From the NCBI GenBank assembly GCA_900542735.1, contig UQOS01000009.1, forward strand, positions 1 through 38,282: a DNA stretch of 38,282 nt, given 5' to 3'. Source of the stretch: an uncultured Mycoplasmatota bacterium (GTDB lineage Bacteria; Bacillota_I; Bacilli_A; RF39; UBA660). The position numbers and the translations under genes were made by a program. Shown here one piece after another: positions 7,535 through 14,870 of this stretch. The notes under the pieces are model-generated. The model had not been told where the DNA came from. It worked only from the letters and a program-made list of their open reading frames with translations, and did not search any database. Position 1 is the first letter of the stretch; every line of letters begins with the position of its first letter.

Positions 7535-7565
7535 TGTAGTTGCAAAAAATTAGAGGAGTGAAAAT

Positions 7566-8966
7566 ATGAAGAAGACAAAAATTATTTGTAGTATCGGACC
7601 ATCTACTCAAACTTGGGAAAATTTCAAAGGTTTAGTAGAAGCTGGTATGAATGTTGCAAGAATTAACTTTTCTCATGCAACAATAGAAGAAAGAAAATTA
7701 GATGAATCATTAATTAAAAGAGCTAATGAAGAATTAGGTGCTAATATTGCTACTTTATATGATACAAAAGGACCAGATCTTAGAACTTGTACTTTTGAAG
7801 AAGATTATATTGAATTAGTAGCTGGAAATACTATTAGAATTGTAGAAGAAGATGTTCTTGGTACAAAAGAAAGAATTTCATTCAACTATAAAGGAGTATT
7901 AAAAGATCTTAGCGTAGGTTCAACAGTGCTTTTAGATGATGGATTCTATAAATTAACAGTAGAAAGCATTGAAAATGATGGCGTAACTTGCCGTATTATT
8001 AATGGTGGTACTATTAAATCACGCCGTGGAGTATGTATTCCAGGTATTAAATTAGATGTACCTTATGTATCTGAAGCTGACCGTGAAGATATCAAATATG
8101 CATGTGATATGGACGGAGATTATTTAGCTATTTCTTTCGTAAATAGTGCAGATGATGTTAATGAAGTAAGAAACTTATGCCGTGAATTTGGTAAACCTGA
8201 TATGATTATCATTTCTAAAGTTGAAACTCAATATGCAATGGATCATTTACAAGAAATCGTTGAAGCATCAGATTATATTATGATCGCTCGTGGAGATTTA
8301 GGAATCGAAACTGGTCTTGAAAATTTACCATTATATCAACAAATGATGATAGATACTTGTCATGCTAATGGTACTGGTGTTATTATGGCTACTCAAATGA
8401 TGACTAGTATGAAACATAACATTCGTCCAACAAATGCAGAAGTAACTGATGTTTCTAATGCAATTTTAGCTGGTTGTGATGCTATCATGACAAGTGATGA
8501 AACTACAATGGGTGAATATCCAGTAGAAACTATTCAAATGATGGCTAGCATTTGTCATAATGTTGAAAAAATCACAAAATACAATTTAAGTGAGTATAAA
8601 TTAAAAGGAACAGAAATCCATAATACAATAGCTGAATGTGCAGCTCGTTCTACACAAAGCTTACCAACAAAAGCTGTTGTAGTATCTACATTAACTGGTA
8701 AAACAGCATTAGATATTTCATCTTTACGTCCTAATGCATTCATTATTGCAGCTGTAACTAGTGAAAAAGTTGCTCGTAGATTAGCATTAAAGTGGGGAGT
8801 ATATCCAAAAGTTGTTCCTGTATACGAAGATACTGATGATATCGTTCGTGATGGAATTAACGCTGCTAAAGAGGTTATGAGTCTTCAAAAAGGAGATATC
8901 GTAACAGTAGTTGGCGGATTCCCACAAAATGCACACACTAACTTTATGAAAATTGAAGAAATTTAA
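7566..8966 (+). CDS. pyk: Pyruvate kinase
   Basis: Pyruvate kinase converts phosphoenolpyruvate and ADP to pyruvate and ATP. At 466 residues it has the core A, B and C domains without the extra C-terminal PEP-utiliser domain of Bacillus Pyk. Motifs are KTKIICSIGP, NVARINFSHA, DTKGPDLRT (about 66), IISKVET, MIARGDLGIE and VIMATQMM. Two deviations stand out. The residue equivalent to Glu117 of muscle enzyme (TKGPEIRT) is Asp; Glu or Lys there correlates with K+ dependence or independence. The usual SGET is SDET at about 310. GAGGAGTG (7553-7560) precedes the ATG. It has its own promoter and terminator. The GCT/ACT-rich codon choice suggests high expression. Confidence 0.96.
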   Translation: MKKTKIICSIGPSTQTWENFKGLVEAGMNVARINFSHATIEERKLDESLIKRANEELGANIATLYDTKGPDLRTCTFEEDYIELVAGNTIRIVEEDVLGTKERISFNYKGVLKDLSVGSTVLLDDGFYKLTVESIENDGVTCRIINGGTIKSRRGVCIPGIKLDVPYVSEADREDIKYACDMDGDYLAISFVNSADDVNEVRNLCREFGKPDMIIISKVETQYAMDHLQEIVEASDYIMIARGDLGIETGLENLPLYQQMMIDTCHANGTGVIMATQMMTSMKHNIRPTNAEVTDVSNAILAGCDAIMTSDETTMGEYPVETIQMMASICHNVEKITKYNLSEYKLKGTEIHNTIAECAARSTQSLPTKAVVVSTLTGKTALDISSLRPNAFIIAAVTSEKVARRLALKWGVYPKVVPVYEDTDDIVRDGINAAKEVMSLQKGDIVTVVGGFPQNAHTNFMKIEEI

Positions 8967-8988
8967 TCGTTATAATATTTTGCGAAAT

Positions 8989-9019
8989 GAGGTAGTAAGT
9001 AGTTTCTACCTCTTTTTTT
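8989..9019 (+). terminator. pyk terminator
   Basis: GAGGTAG (8989-8995) pairs with CTACCTC (9006-9012), followed by seven T. Confidence 0.9.
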
Positions 9020-9042
9020 ATTCTAAAAAGTGGAAAAAATGC

Positions 9043-9071
9043 TTGCATTTTATTATAATTTGTGATAATAT
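9043..9071 (+). promoter_or_regulatory. Promoter of the 9105 gene
   Basis: TTGCAT (9043-9048), a 17-base spacer and TAATAT (9066-9071). The architecture matches the pyk promoter, including TGTGATAATAT. Confidence 0.6.
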
Positions 9072-9104
9072 CTAAAGCACGCTGTAAAAAAAGGAGGGAT
9101 ACAA

Positions 9105-9467
9105 ATGAACAAAATTAATATTACAAAGATTAGTCCTGAAACTCCTGTATTAGCTTCTTATATTAGAAGAATGAGTTCTTGGGGTGAAAATGGTGCTTTT
9201 TGTAGCGAGGTTGTAGCTGAGAAAAAAGAAAATTCAAATTTTTATGGTATTTTTTATGGTGAAAACTTTTTAGCTGGATCTGTTATTGAACATGATGAAG
9301 CAAAATCAAACGCTTATATTACAGTGGCTAATGGCAGCATTAATCATTTTGATGAAATTGAAAATGCATCAAGAGAACAATTAACAAATATAGCTAAAGA
9401 TTTATTTGGCGAAGAAATCACTGTAGTTTTTCCAGTACCAACTGTTAAAAAAATAGGAACAAGATAA
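9105..9467 (+). CDS. Hypothetical protein, 120 residues
   Basis: I do not recognise this family. It is a soluble, acidic protein without a membrane segment. It has one cysteine (about 33, GAFCSEVV), an aromatic stretch (NFYGIFYGENF) and a C-terminal hydrophobic run (ITVVFPVPTVKK). The alternation FYGIFY...AGSVIEHDE...NAYITVANG suggests mixed alpha/beta with several strands; a degenerate acetyltransferase-like fold is possible but not supported by a motif. AAAGGAGGGA gives a strong ribosome-binding site. It has its own promoter and a strong terminator, so it is monocistronic and probably well expressed. Confidence 0.7.
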   Translation: MNKINITKISPETPVLASYIRRMSSWGENGAFCSEVVAEKKENSNFYGIFYGENFLAGSVIEHDEAKSNAYITVANGSINHFDEIENASREQLTNIAKDLFGEEITVVFPVPTVKKIGTR

Positions 9468-9502
9468 AAATGAGAGGACAATTTTAATGTTCTCTCATTT
9501 TT
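9466..9502. terminator. Bidirectional terminator between the 9105 gene and tmcAL
   Basis: AAAAATGAGAGGACA pairs with TGTTCTCTCATTTTT (one G-U), with the arms flanked by A- and T-runs. The stop codons of the two convergent genes lie in or beside the arms. Confidence 0.85.
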
Positions 9503-10635
9503 GGTTGATTTTGATATTCACTCTTTATAATTTCATTTTGTTTTTCCTGATTAAAAACTGATGCGTAAATACTAGTTACTGTTTGTTCATATTTTAACAT
9601 TTCATCTTGGCATCTAGAAAAAGTAGTAACTAGTGGCAAAGACATTTCTTTTTTTATACCATTTAAGTATTTTTGTCCCTTTCTACTAAAACCTAAAACT
9701 CTAATATAAGAAATATCATGCCATTTATTTGCTTGTTCTTTCGTAAAATTACATAAAATATGAATCAGCATACGATTAATTCTATTGTAAGTATAACGCT
9801 TTGTTTTGATACTTTGTATTAGTTCTTCCCAATTAGTAACACTAACAATTTCTTTTTGAATTCGTTTATCAATTCCTTCATCTACTGTTTGATAGATTGT
9901 TAAATCAGGGCTAGATAAAATTTTATATTTTAAAAACGGAAAATAATCATTTTGGAAACATAACTTTCCATTTAGTTTATTTGCTACTTCTTTCGGAACG
10001 GAGTAAGTAATATCTTTTTTTTCTTCTAATGCCTTTCTAATACTAGTGCTACTAGCAATCTTACTTAATTCCATACTATGGAAAGCATTTGTCCTTTGAA
10101 TAGAAATTGGCGTAATATTTGCTTTTTGTTTCATAATTTCTTTAATATAACTAAAAGCTAGTAAATCATTAGGAGTTTTAATGCTTTCGTATTCTTTAGG
10201 AAAGGCCATATTGAGACTAGTAGGGTAGTTATAACCTTTATCTAAATACATTTTTACTTTTTCTTGGTAACTATCATCATTTAAAACATAATTAGCTGCC
10301 ATAGTTAATTTTTCTACATTATTATTTTCACTACCAAAAACTAAACGGTTAGCTTTTAATTCTTTTAAAATAGAAATAGATCCGTGTGCAAAAATATCAG
10401 CACTTTGTGTAGCAAAAGCAAAAGGAAGTTCTACTACCAAGTCAATTCCCATTTCTAAAGCAATTTCTGTTTTATTCCATTTATCGATAATACTGGGAAT
10501 ACCTCGTTCAGTAAAATTACCAGACATAACTAAGATAATGATAGAATCAGGAAACATTTCTTTAATCTTTTCTAAATGATATTTATGCCCGTTATGAAAG
10601 GGGTTATATTCACAGATAATTCCAACTACATTCAT
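9484..10635 (-). CDS. tmcAL: tRNA(Met) cytidine acetate ligase TmcAL (YlbM)
   Basis: TmcAL uses ATP and acetate to form N4-acetylcytidine at the wobble position of elongator tRNA-Met. The 383-residue protein opens with the nucleotidyltransferase signature GIICEYNPFHNGHKYHL (HxGH at about 15-18). It continues with VMSGNFTERG, GIDLVVELPFAFATQSAD and the conserved STSIRKAL stretch (about 198). The length fits the family (about 400). AGGAATGG precedes the ATG. In B. subtilis ylbM is near ylbN-rpmF; here it is divergent from the ylbN homologue and rpmF, so the neighbourhood is kept with a changed orientation. Confidence 0.92.
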   Translation of the reverse strand: MNVVGIICEYNPFHNGHKYHLEKIKEMFPDSIIILVMSGNFTERGIPSIIDKWNKTEIALEMGIDLVVELPFAFATQSADIFAHGSISILKELKANRLVFGSENNNVEKLTMAANYVLNDDSYQEKVKMYLDKGYNYPTSLNMAFPKEYESIKTPNDLLAFSYIKEIMKQKANITPISIQRTNAFHSMELSKIASSTSIRKALEEKKDITYSVPKEVANKLNGKLCFQNDYFPFLKYKILSSPDLTIYQTVDEGIDKRIQKEIVSVTNWEELIQSIKTKRYTYNRINRMLIHILCNFTKEQANKWHDISYIRVLGFSRKGQKYLNGIKKEMSLPLVTTFSRCQDEMLKYEQTVTSIYASVFNQEKQNEIIKSEYQNQPKMREH

Positions 10636-10718
10636 CCTACACCATTCCTTTTTCTGTATTTTAGCATAAAATGCATGAATTTACTATTAGTTTTCCAAAT
10701 TTTAATCCACTAAAGATA

Positions 10719-10747
10719 TTGAAAAAAAAGAAAAAATATTATATAAT
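10719..10747 (+). promoter_or_regulatory. yceD-rpmF promoter
   Basis: TTGAAA (10719-10724), a 17-base spacer and TATAAT (10742-10747), 25 bases upstream of the chosen yceD ATG. It shows that an ORF start at 10671 is not the translation start. Confidence 0.85.
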
Positions 10748-10772
10748 GAGTAAGCAAGTGGTGGTGAATTCT

Positions 10773-11240
10773 ATGAATCTAGATTTAACGAAGCTAAATA
10801 GTGGATTTTTATCAGAGTTAGAAATTAAGGAAGAATTTACGATTCCCACTGATTTCTATCAAAAAACCTCTATTTTAGAATTAAAAAATTTAAAATTAGA
10901 TGGTAAGGTTTATAGAAATAGTGCTAATGAATTCACTTTGCAAGCTACTGTATCAGGGATTATGGTATTAGAAGATTCCATTAGTTTAGATCCTATTGAT
11001 TATCCATTTTCAATGGAAATAGAAGAAGAATTAGAAGATTTTTCAGAAAAAATGGAAAATACACTTGATATTACCGACATTTTATGGCAAAATATTATGT
11101 TAGAAGTTCCATTGAGAGTTTCTAATGTAGAAAACTTCAATGAATATCAAGGGGATGGCTGGAGATTAGTAGATGAAGACAGTATTAAAAACACCAATAA
11201 TCCTTTTAAAGAACTAAAAGATATGATGGGAGAGGAGTGA
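10773..11240 (+). CDS. YceD/DUF177 family protein (YlbN-like)
   Basis: This 155-residue acidic protein matches the DUF177 family encoded beside rpmF in most bacteria. Conserved features are the N-terminal MNLDLTKLN segment, the LDGKVYRNSANEF...LQATVSG strand pair, a patch of acidic residues and the C-terminal NPFKELKDM. The E. coli homologue is linked to 23S rRNA processing; the role in Firmicutes is not established. I choose ATG 10773 because GTGGTG (10761-10766) sits 6 bases upstream and the promoter -10 ends at 10747. It lies 4 bases from rpmF. Confidence 0.87.
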   Translation: MNLDLTKLNSGFLSELEIKEEFTIPTDFYQKTSILELKNLKLDGKVYRNSANEFTLQATVSGIMVLEDSISLDPIDYPFSMEIEEELEDFSEKMENTLDITDILWQNIMLEVPLRVSNVENFNEYQGDGWRLVDEDSIKNTNNPFKELKDMMGEE

Positions 11241-11244
11241 TAAT

Positions 11245-11430
11245 ATGGCAGTACCATTCAGAAAAGTATCTAAAACTAGAAAAAGAATGAGAAGAAGTCA
11301 CAACGCTTTAACAGCAGTTGGAACAACTAAATGTCCAAATTGTGGAGAAGCAATTAGACCTCATAGAGTTTGTCCAAAATGTGGTTTCTATAAAGGAAAA
11401 GAAGAAGTTAAACAAGAAAGTGCTGAATAA
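11245..11430 (+). CDS. rpmF: 50S ribosomal protein L32
   Basis: The 61-residue protein has the basic N-terminal MAVPFRKVSKTRKRMRRSH and an intact zinc ribbon with two CxxC pairs (CPNCG at about 30 and CPKCG at about 44). This is the zinc-binding form of L32. GGAGAGGAG at the end of yceD supplies the ribosome-binding site, so the two genes are translationally close. A GCATTTTTTC run follows the stop without a clear hairpin. Confidence 0.97.
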   Translation: MAVPFRKVSKTRKRMRRSHNALTAVGTTKCPNCGEAIRPHRVCPKCGFYKGKEEVKQESAE

Positions 11431-11439
11431 GCATTTTTT

Positions 11440-11485
11440 CTTTTGACAGAAATCAACATAATATTTAAAAATGAAAATATATAAT
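11440..11485 (+). promoter_or_regulatory. Possible Spo0A-type promoter of spoIIGA
   Basis: CTTTTGACAGAA (11440-11451) resembles a reverse-oriented 0A box (TTTYGACA). A TATAAT lies at 11480-11485, about 22 bases before the start codon. No -35 lies at 17 bases from that TATAAT, which would fit an activator-dependent promoter as at B. subtilis spoIIG. This rests on one motif in AT-rich DNA. Confidence 0.35.
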
Positions 11486-11506
11486 AAACTAGACAAGGTG
11501 ATAAAA

Positions 11507-12283
11507 ATGAAAATATATCTTGATCTAGTTTTTTTTATTAATTTTTTCTTTGATTTTCTCTTACTACTAGTAGTGAAAATTTTATTAAAAAGAAATGTAG
11601 GTATAAAACGAATTATATTAGGTGCTTTATTGGGAGCTACTAGTATTTTATTTCTTTTTTTACCACTAAACCAAGTAACTCTATTTTTATTAAAAGTTTT
11701 AATATCTATTCTAATGATTTTAACAACTTTTGGGTTTCAAAATAAAAATTATTTTTTCAAAAATATATTATACCTTTATTTTAATAGTATTTTATTAGGT
11801 GGCTTTCTGTATTTTCTTAATATCGAGTTTTCCTATAAAAATACAGGTTTAATTTTCTTTCATAACGGTTTTAGTATTAATTTTATTCTGATACTTATTT
11901 TAAGTCCCATCATTTTTTATTTTTATATCAAACAGGAAAAAGAGTTAAAAATAAAAAATACTTATCATTATCAAGTAGAAGTTTATTATAATCACAAGGT
12001 AAAAAAATATAGTGCCTATTTAGATACAGGAAATAAATTATATGACCCTTATTTTCATAAACCTATTATACTTTTATATGATCCTGATTTTGATAAAATT
12101 GAAAAACCTATCTATATTCCTTATCACACATTAGACCATACTGGTATCTTAGAAGTTTTTAAAGCAGATAAAATTGTGGTAGATAAAACAAAAACTATTT
12201 TAAAACCATTAATAGCTCTTAGCAACAAGCCTTTTCAAATGGAAGAAGTAGAAATGTTATTACACCGTGATTATCTAAATTAA
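11507..12283 (+). CDS. spoIIGA: Sporulation sigma-E processing peptidase SpoIIGA
   Basis: SpoIIGA is the membrane aspartic protease that removes the pro-sequence of sigma-E in the mother cell after a signal from SpoIIR. The 258-residue product starts with the typical MKIYLDLVFFINFFFDFLLL. It has about five hydrophobic membrane segments (to about 140) and a soluble C-terminal half carrying LDTGNKLYDP, with the catalytic Asp at about 172. ATG 11507 is chosen because AAGGTG (11495-11500) lies just upstream and the start matches the family; the ATG at 11471 lacks a ribosome-binding site and overlaps the -10 region. It lies 73 bases upstream of sigE, its substrate. Confidence 0.92.
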   Translation: MKIYLDLVFFINFFFDFLLLLVVKILLKRNVGIKRIILGALLGATSILFLFLPLNQVTLFLLKVLISILMILTTFGFQNKNYFFKNILYLYFNSILLGGFLYFLNIEFSYKNTGLIFFHNGFSINFILILILSPIIFYFYIKQEKELKIKNTYHYQVEVYYNHKVKKYSAYLDTGNKLYDPYFHKPIILLYDPDFDKIEKPIYIPYHTLDHTGILEVFKADKIVVDKTKTILKPLIALSNKPFQMEEVEMLLHRDYLN

Positions 12284-12356
12284 AAACGACATTTTTCTTA
12301 TAGTTATTTTTCTATACTAGAAATATAAAACATATAATGAAATGAGGAGGAAATGT

Positions 12357-13046
12357 ATGATTAGTTTTTTATTATTACTAGGAAGTATTTTGAATCAAGT
12401 AAATGCTTTATTTTATGTAGGAGCAGCTGATATTTTACCACCACCGTTAAAGAAAGAAGAAGAAGAATACTATTTAATGATGGCATCAGATGGAGATCAA
12501 TTTGCACGTGATAAATTAATAGAACACAATTTAAGATTAGTAGTCTTTTTAGCTAAAAAATATGAAAATACTAGAGTAGATTTGGAAGATTTAGTAAGTA
12601 TTGGTACCATTGGTTTAATTAAAGGAATTAAAACTTTTTCACAAGATAAGAATATCAAATTAGCTACTTATGCTTCTAGGTGTATTGATAATGAAATCTT
12701 AATGTATCTAAGAAAAAATAAAAAAGTAAGAACAGAAGTAAGTATTGATGAATCTTTAAGTTTTGATCCAGAAGGAAATGAATTAAGACTAGAAGATATT
12801 TTAGGAACAGATCCCGATATTGTAACCAAAAATTTAGAGCATGAAACTGAAAAAAATTTAGTAATGGAAGAAATTAATAACCTAAATGAGCGTGATCGTG
12901 AAATTATTGTTTTAAGATATGGTTTAATGGGACATAAAGAAATGACTCAAAAAGATGTTGCTGATATGTTAGGAATTAGTCAGTCATATATTTCTAGAAT
13001 TGAGAAAAAGGTAATAAAGCGATTACGTAGTTTAGTAAGGTGTTAA
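12357..13046 (+). CDS. sigE: RNA polymerase sporulation sigma-E factor (pro-SigE)
   Basis: Sigma-E directs early mother-cell transcription. Region 2 (EHNLRLVVFLAKKYENT...DLVSIGTIGLIKGIKTF...IKLATYASRCIDNEILMYLR) and region 4 (NERDREIIVLRYGLMG...TQKDVADMLGISQSYISRIEKK) are complete. YVGAADILPPPL matches the mature start of B. subtilis SigE. The pro-sequence is about 20 residues (MISFLLLLGSILNQVNALF), hydrophobic and uncharged, whereas B. subtilis pro-SigE has a longer, basic, amphipathic one; it looks more like pro-SigK. Pairing with spoIIGA and the region 2 sequence favour SigE. ATG 12357 is chosen over 12342 because GAGGAGG (12344-12350) is the ribosome-binding site. sigG does not follow. 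Confidence 0.92.
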   Translation: MISFLLLLGSILNQVNALFYVGAADILPPPLKKEEEEYYLMMASDGDQFARDKLIEHNLRLVVFLAKKYENTRVDLEDLVSIGTIGLIKGIKTFSQDKNIKLATYASRCIDNEILMYLRKNKKVRTEVSIDESLSFDPEGNELRLEDILGTDPDIVTKNLEHETEKNLVMEEINNLNERDREIIVLRYGLMGHKEMTQKDVADMLGISQSYISRIEKKVIKRLRSLVRC

Positions 13047-13048
13047 GG

Positions 13049-13067
13049 TGAGCGAAAGCTCATTTTT
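13049..13067 (+). terminator. sigE terminator
   Basis: TGAGC-GAAA-GCTCA hairpin with a GNRA loop, followed by five T. Confidence 0.85.
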
Positions 13068-13070
13068 CTT

Positions 13071-13099
13071 TTGCTTTTCTATGCTAGCTATTGTACAAT
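13071..13099 (+). promoter_or_regulatory. rsmE promoter
   Basis: TTGCTT (13071-13076), a 17-base spacer and TACAAT (13094-13099), 16 bases upstream of the rsmE ATG. Confidence 0.55.
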
Positions 13100-13115
13100 A
13101 AAAATGGTGGTATTT

Positions 13116-13832
13116 ATGCAAAGATATTTTAGTAAAAAGATAGAAAATAATAGATTTACATTAACAGAAGAAGATACTTATCATATTACGAAAGTAATGC
13201 GTATGGTAAAAGATGATAAGATTGAAGTAGTTTATAAAGAAAATACTTATATTTGTAAAATTGTTTCTTTAAGTCCACTAGTAGAAGCAGAAATAGTAGA
13301 AGAAATTAAAAATAATCAAGAGTTAAAAACACAGGTAACTATCGTTCAGTCTTTAGTTAAGGAACAAAAAATGGATTATATTCTTCAAAAGACATCAGAA
13401 TTAGGAGTAGATAAAATTATTCCTTACTGTGCTAGTCGTTCCGTTATTAAAATAAACGAAAAGAAGGATAAAAAAGTAGAACGCTGGAAAAGTATTTTAA
13501 AAGAAGCAGCAGAGCAGTCTAAAAGAATTAAAATTCCAGAAATTACGAATCCTATTAATTTATCAAATTTAGTCAAGTTGTCAGATTATGACATTAAGTT
13601 TTTATGTACAGTAAATGAAAGTAGTCAAAATTTGAAAAAAGTATTATCAAATATGGTTAGTGGTGCTAAAATATTATTTGTAATCGGTCCGGAGGGTGGA
13701 TTTACCCTTGAAGAAGAAAAAGTCATGATGGAAAATGGCTTTATTTCTATCTCTTTAGGAAATAGTGTATTGCGTACAGAAACAGCATCTACTTTTATTA
13801 TGAGTGTTGTTCGTTATATAGATATGGAGTGA
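13116..13832 (+). CDS. rsmE: 16S rRNA m3U1498 methyltransferase RsmE
   Basis: RsmE methylates N3 of U1498 in helix 44 of 16S rRNA with S-adenosylmethionine. The 238-residue protein has the small N-terminal PUA-like domain (MQRYFSKK... HITKVMRM) and a SPOUT domain. The latter shows QKTSELGVDKIIPY, EAAEQSKR, VIGPEGGFTLEE and the knot motif SLGNSVLRTETAS. ATG 13116 is chosen because GGTGG (13106-13110) precedes it and the product then starts like other RsmE proteins. Its stop overlaps the region just before the next gene, so the two are probably one operon. Confidence 0.94.
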   Translation: MQRYFSKKIENNRFTLTEEDTYHITKVMRMVKDDKIEVVYKENTYICKIVSLSPLVEAEIVEEIKNNQELKTQVTIVQSLVKEQKMDYILQKTSELGVDKIIPYCASRSVIKINEKKDKKVERWKSILKEAAEQSKRIKIPEITNPINLSNLVKLSDYDIKFLCTVNESSQNLKKVLSNMVSGAKILFVIGPEGGFTLEEEKVMMENGFISISLGNSVLRTETASTFIMSVVRYIDME

Positions 13833-13837
13833 AGTAT

Positions 13838-14779
13838 ATGAAAAATTTTTTTGCTAATGCAATCAGTAATGAATTAATATTTGTTTATGGGTTAATTGCA
13901 TTAGTAATTATTTTAATTATTGTGATTGTTATAATTGATAAGAAAGAAAGTAGAAAAAAGCCTAAGAACTTATTTGATACTTTAAATATGAAAATTATTT
14001 CAGATGTTAATAATCTTACTCCAGAAGATAAAAACGAGGAAGTAAAAGAAGAAGAGATAGTACCTGAATTAGATATTATTGAAATGAAACAAAAGAAAAA
14101 TAAAGATAATTTTCAAGATTTAGAACCTATTCCTGAAGTAAGGGTGGAAAAAGAAAATTTTACGATTCCTAAACAAGTAGAATCTAAAAAGGTTAAAGAA
14201 GAAGAAACAGAACTCTTAGAAGATATAACTTCAAATGATTTCAGTCAAAATGAGGAAGAAGATATTTATATTGAATCAGATCTTGAAAAAACACAAGCTC
14301 AAATTCGTGTAGAAGAAATAACAGAAGCTTTAAAAAAGGCACAAGTAGAAGAACAAATAGAAGAAGATAAATATGCTAAGTTTGAAGAAGAACAAGAAAA
14401 AAATGCTATTATTAGTTATAATGAATTAAAGAAGTCTTTTGATAAATTATATAGTGAAAATGAAAAGATTCAATATATAGATGATGATGAAATTCCTATT
14501 AATATTGATGAACTTTATCAATTAAGTAAAAAACAAGAGAAAAAAGAAACACTAGAAGATACCATTAAAAGAATTAATGAGATGAGTACTCCTAAGAAAG
14601 AAGAATATCAACAAAAAGAAAATGTAACAACTTCTACTTTTAAAAGTAGTCCTTTAATTTCTCCAGTTTATGGGATTCAAAAACCTCCAGTAGAAACAAA
14701 AACAACAGTAGATAAAGATATTCAAAATGCAAATCAATTTTTACAGAGTTTAAAAGAATTAAAAAATAATTTGGATTAA
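13838..14779 (+). CDS. Membrane-anchored acidic coiled-coil protein, unknown
   Basis: The 313-residue product has one N-terminal membrane segment (about 11-31, ELIFVYGLIALVIILIIVIV) preceded by few charges and followed by DKKESRKKPK. The rest therefore probably lies in the cytoplasm. It is very rich in Glu and Lys, with long stretches predicted to be helical or disordered (KKAQVEEQIEEDKYAKFEEEQ). The C-terminus carries SPLISPVYGIQKPP and then a final helix. I choose ATG 13838 because GGAG (13826-13829) lies 8 bases upstream; a GTG at 13829 is also in frame. The layout recalls single-pass anchors of the divisome, such as EzrA-like or ZipA-like proteins, but no motif proves this. It is co-directional with rsmE and ftsK. 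Confidence 0.7.
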   Translation: MKNFFANAISNELIFVYGLIALVIILIIVIVIIDKKESRKKPKNLFDTLNMKIISDVNNLTPEDKNEEVKEEEIVPELDIIEMKQKKNKDNFQDLEPIPEVRVEKENFTIPKQVESKKVKEEETELLEDITSNDFSQNEEEDIYIESDLEKTQAQIRVEEITEALKKAQVEEQIEEDKYAKFEEEQEKNAIISYNELKKSFDKLYSENEKIQYIDDDEIPINIDELYQLSKKQEKKETLEDTIKRINEMSTPKKEEYQQKENVTTSTFKSSPLISPVYGIQKPPVETKTTVDKDIQNANQFLQSLKELKNNLD

Positions 14780-14800
14780 AGAAGAATTTTCTTCTTTTTT
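14778..14800 (+). terminator. Possible weak terminator
   Basis: AAAGAAGAA and TTCTTCTTT can pair over a minimal loop, followed by a T-rich tract. The AT-rich stem makes this weak. Confidence 0.45.
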
Positions 14801-14810
14801 CTTTTTCTTT

Positions 14811-14840
14811 TTCACATTCATTATATTTTTATGGTATAAT
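14811..14840 (+). promoter_or_regulatory. ftsK/spoIIIE promoter
   Basis: TTCACA (14811-14816), an 18-base spacer and TATAAT (14835-14840) with an extended TG (TGGTATAAT). Confidence 0.7.
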
Positions 14841-14870
14841 GAATCTAGAATCATAAGAGGAGTTTTAACT

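Noticed and set aside
12333..12338. TATAAT just before sigE as a promoter
   Set aside because: Transcription would start inside the ribosome-binding site and no -35 is present; it is probably chance in AT-rich DNA.
12342..13046. Calling the sigma factor SigK because of its hydrophobic pro-sequence
   Set aside because: Pairing with spoIIGA and region 2 (TYASRCIDNEILMYLR, LPPPL start) match SigE.
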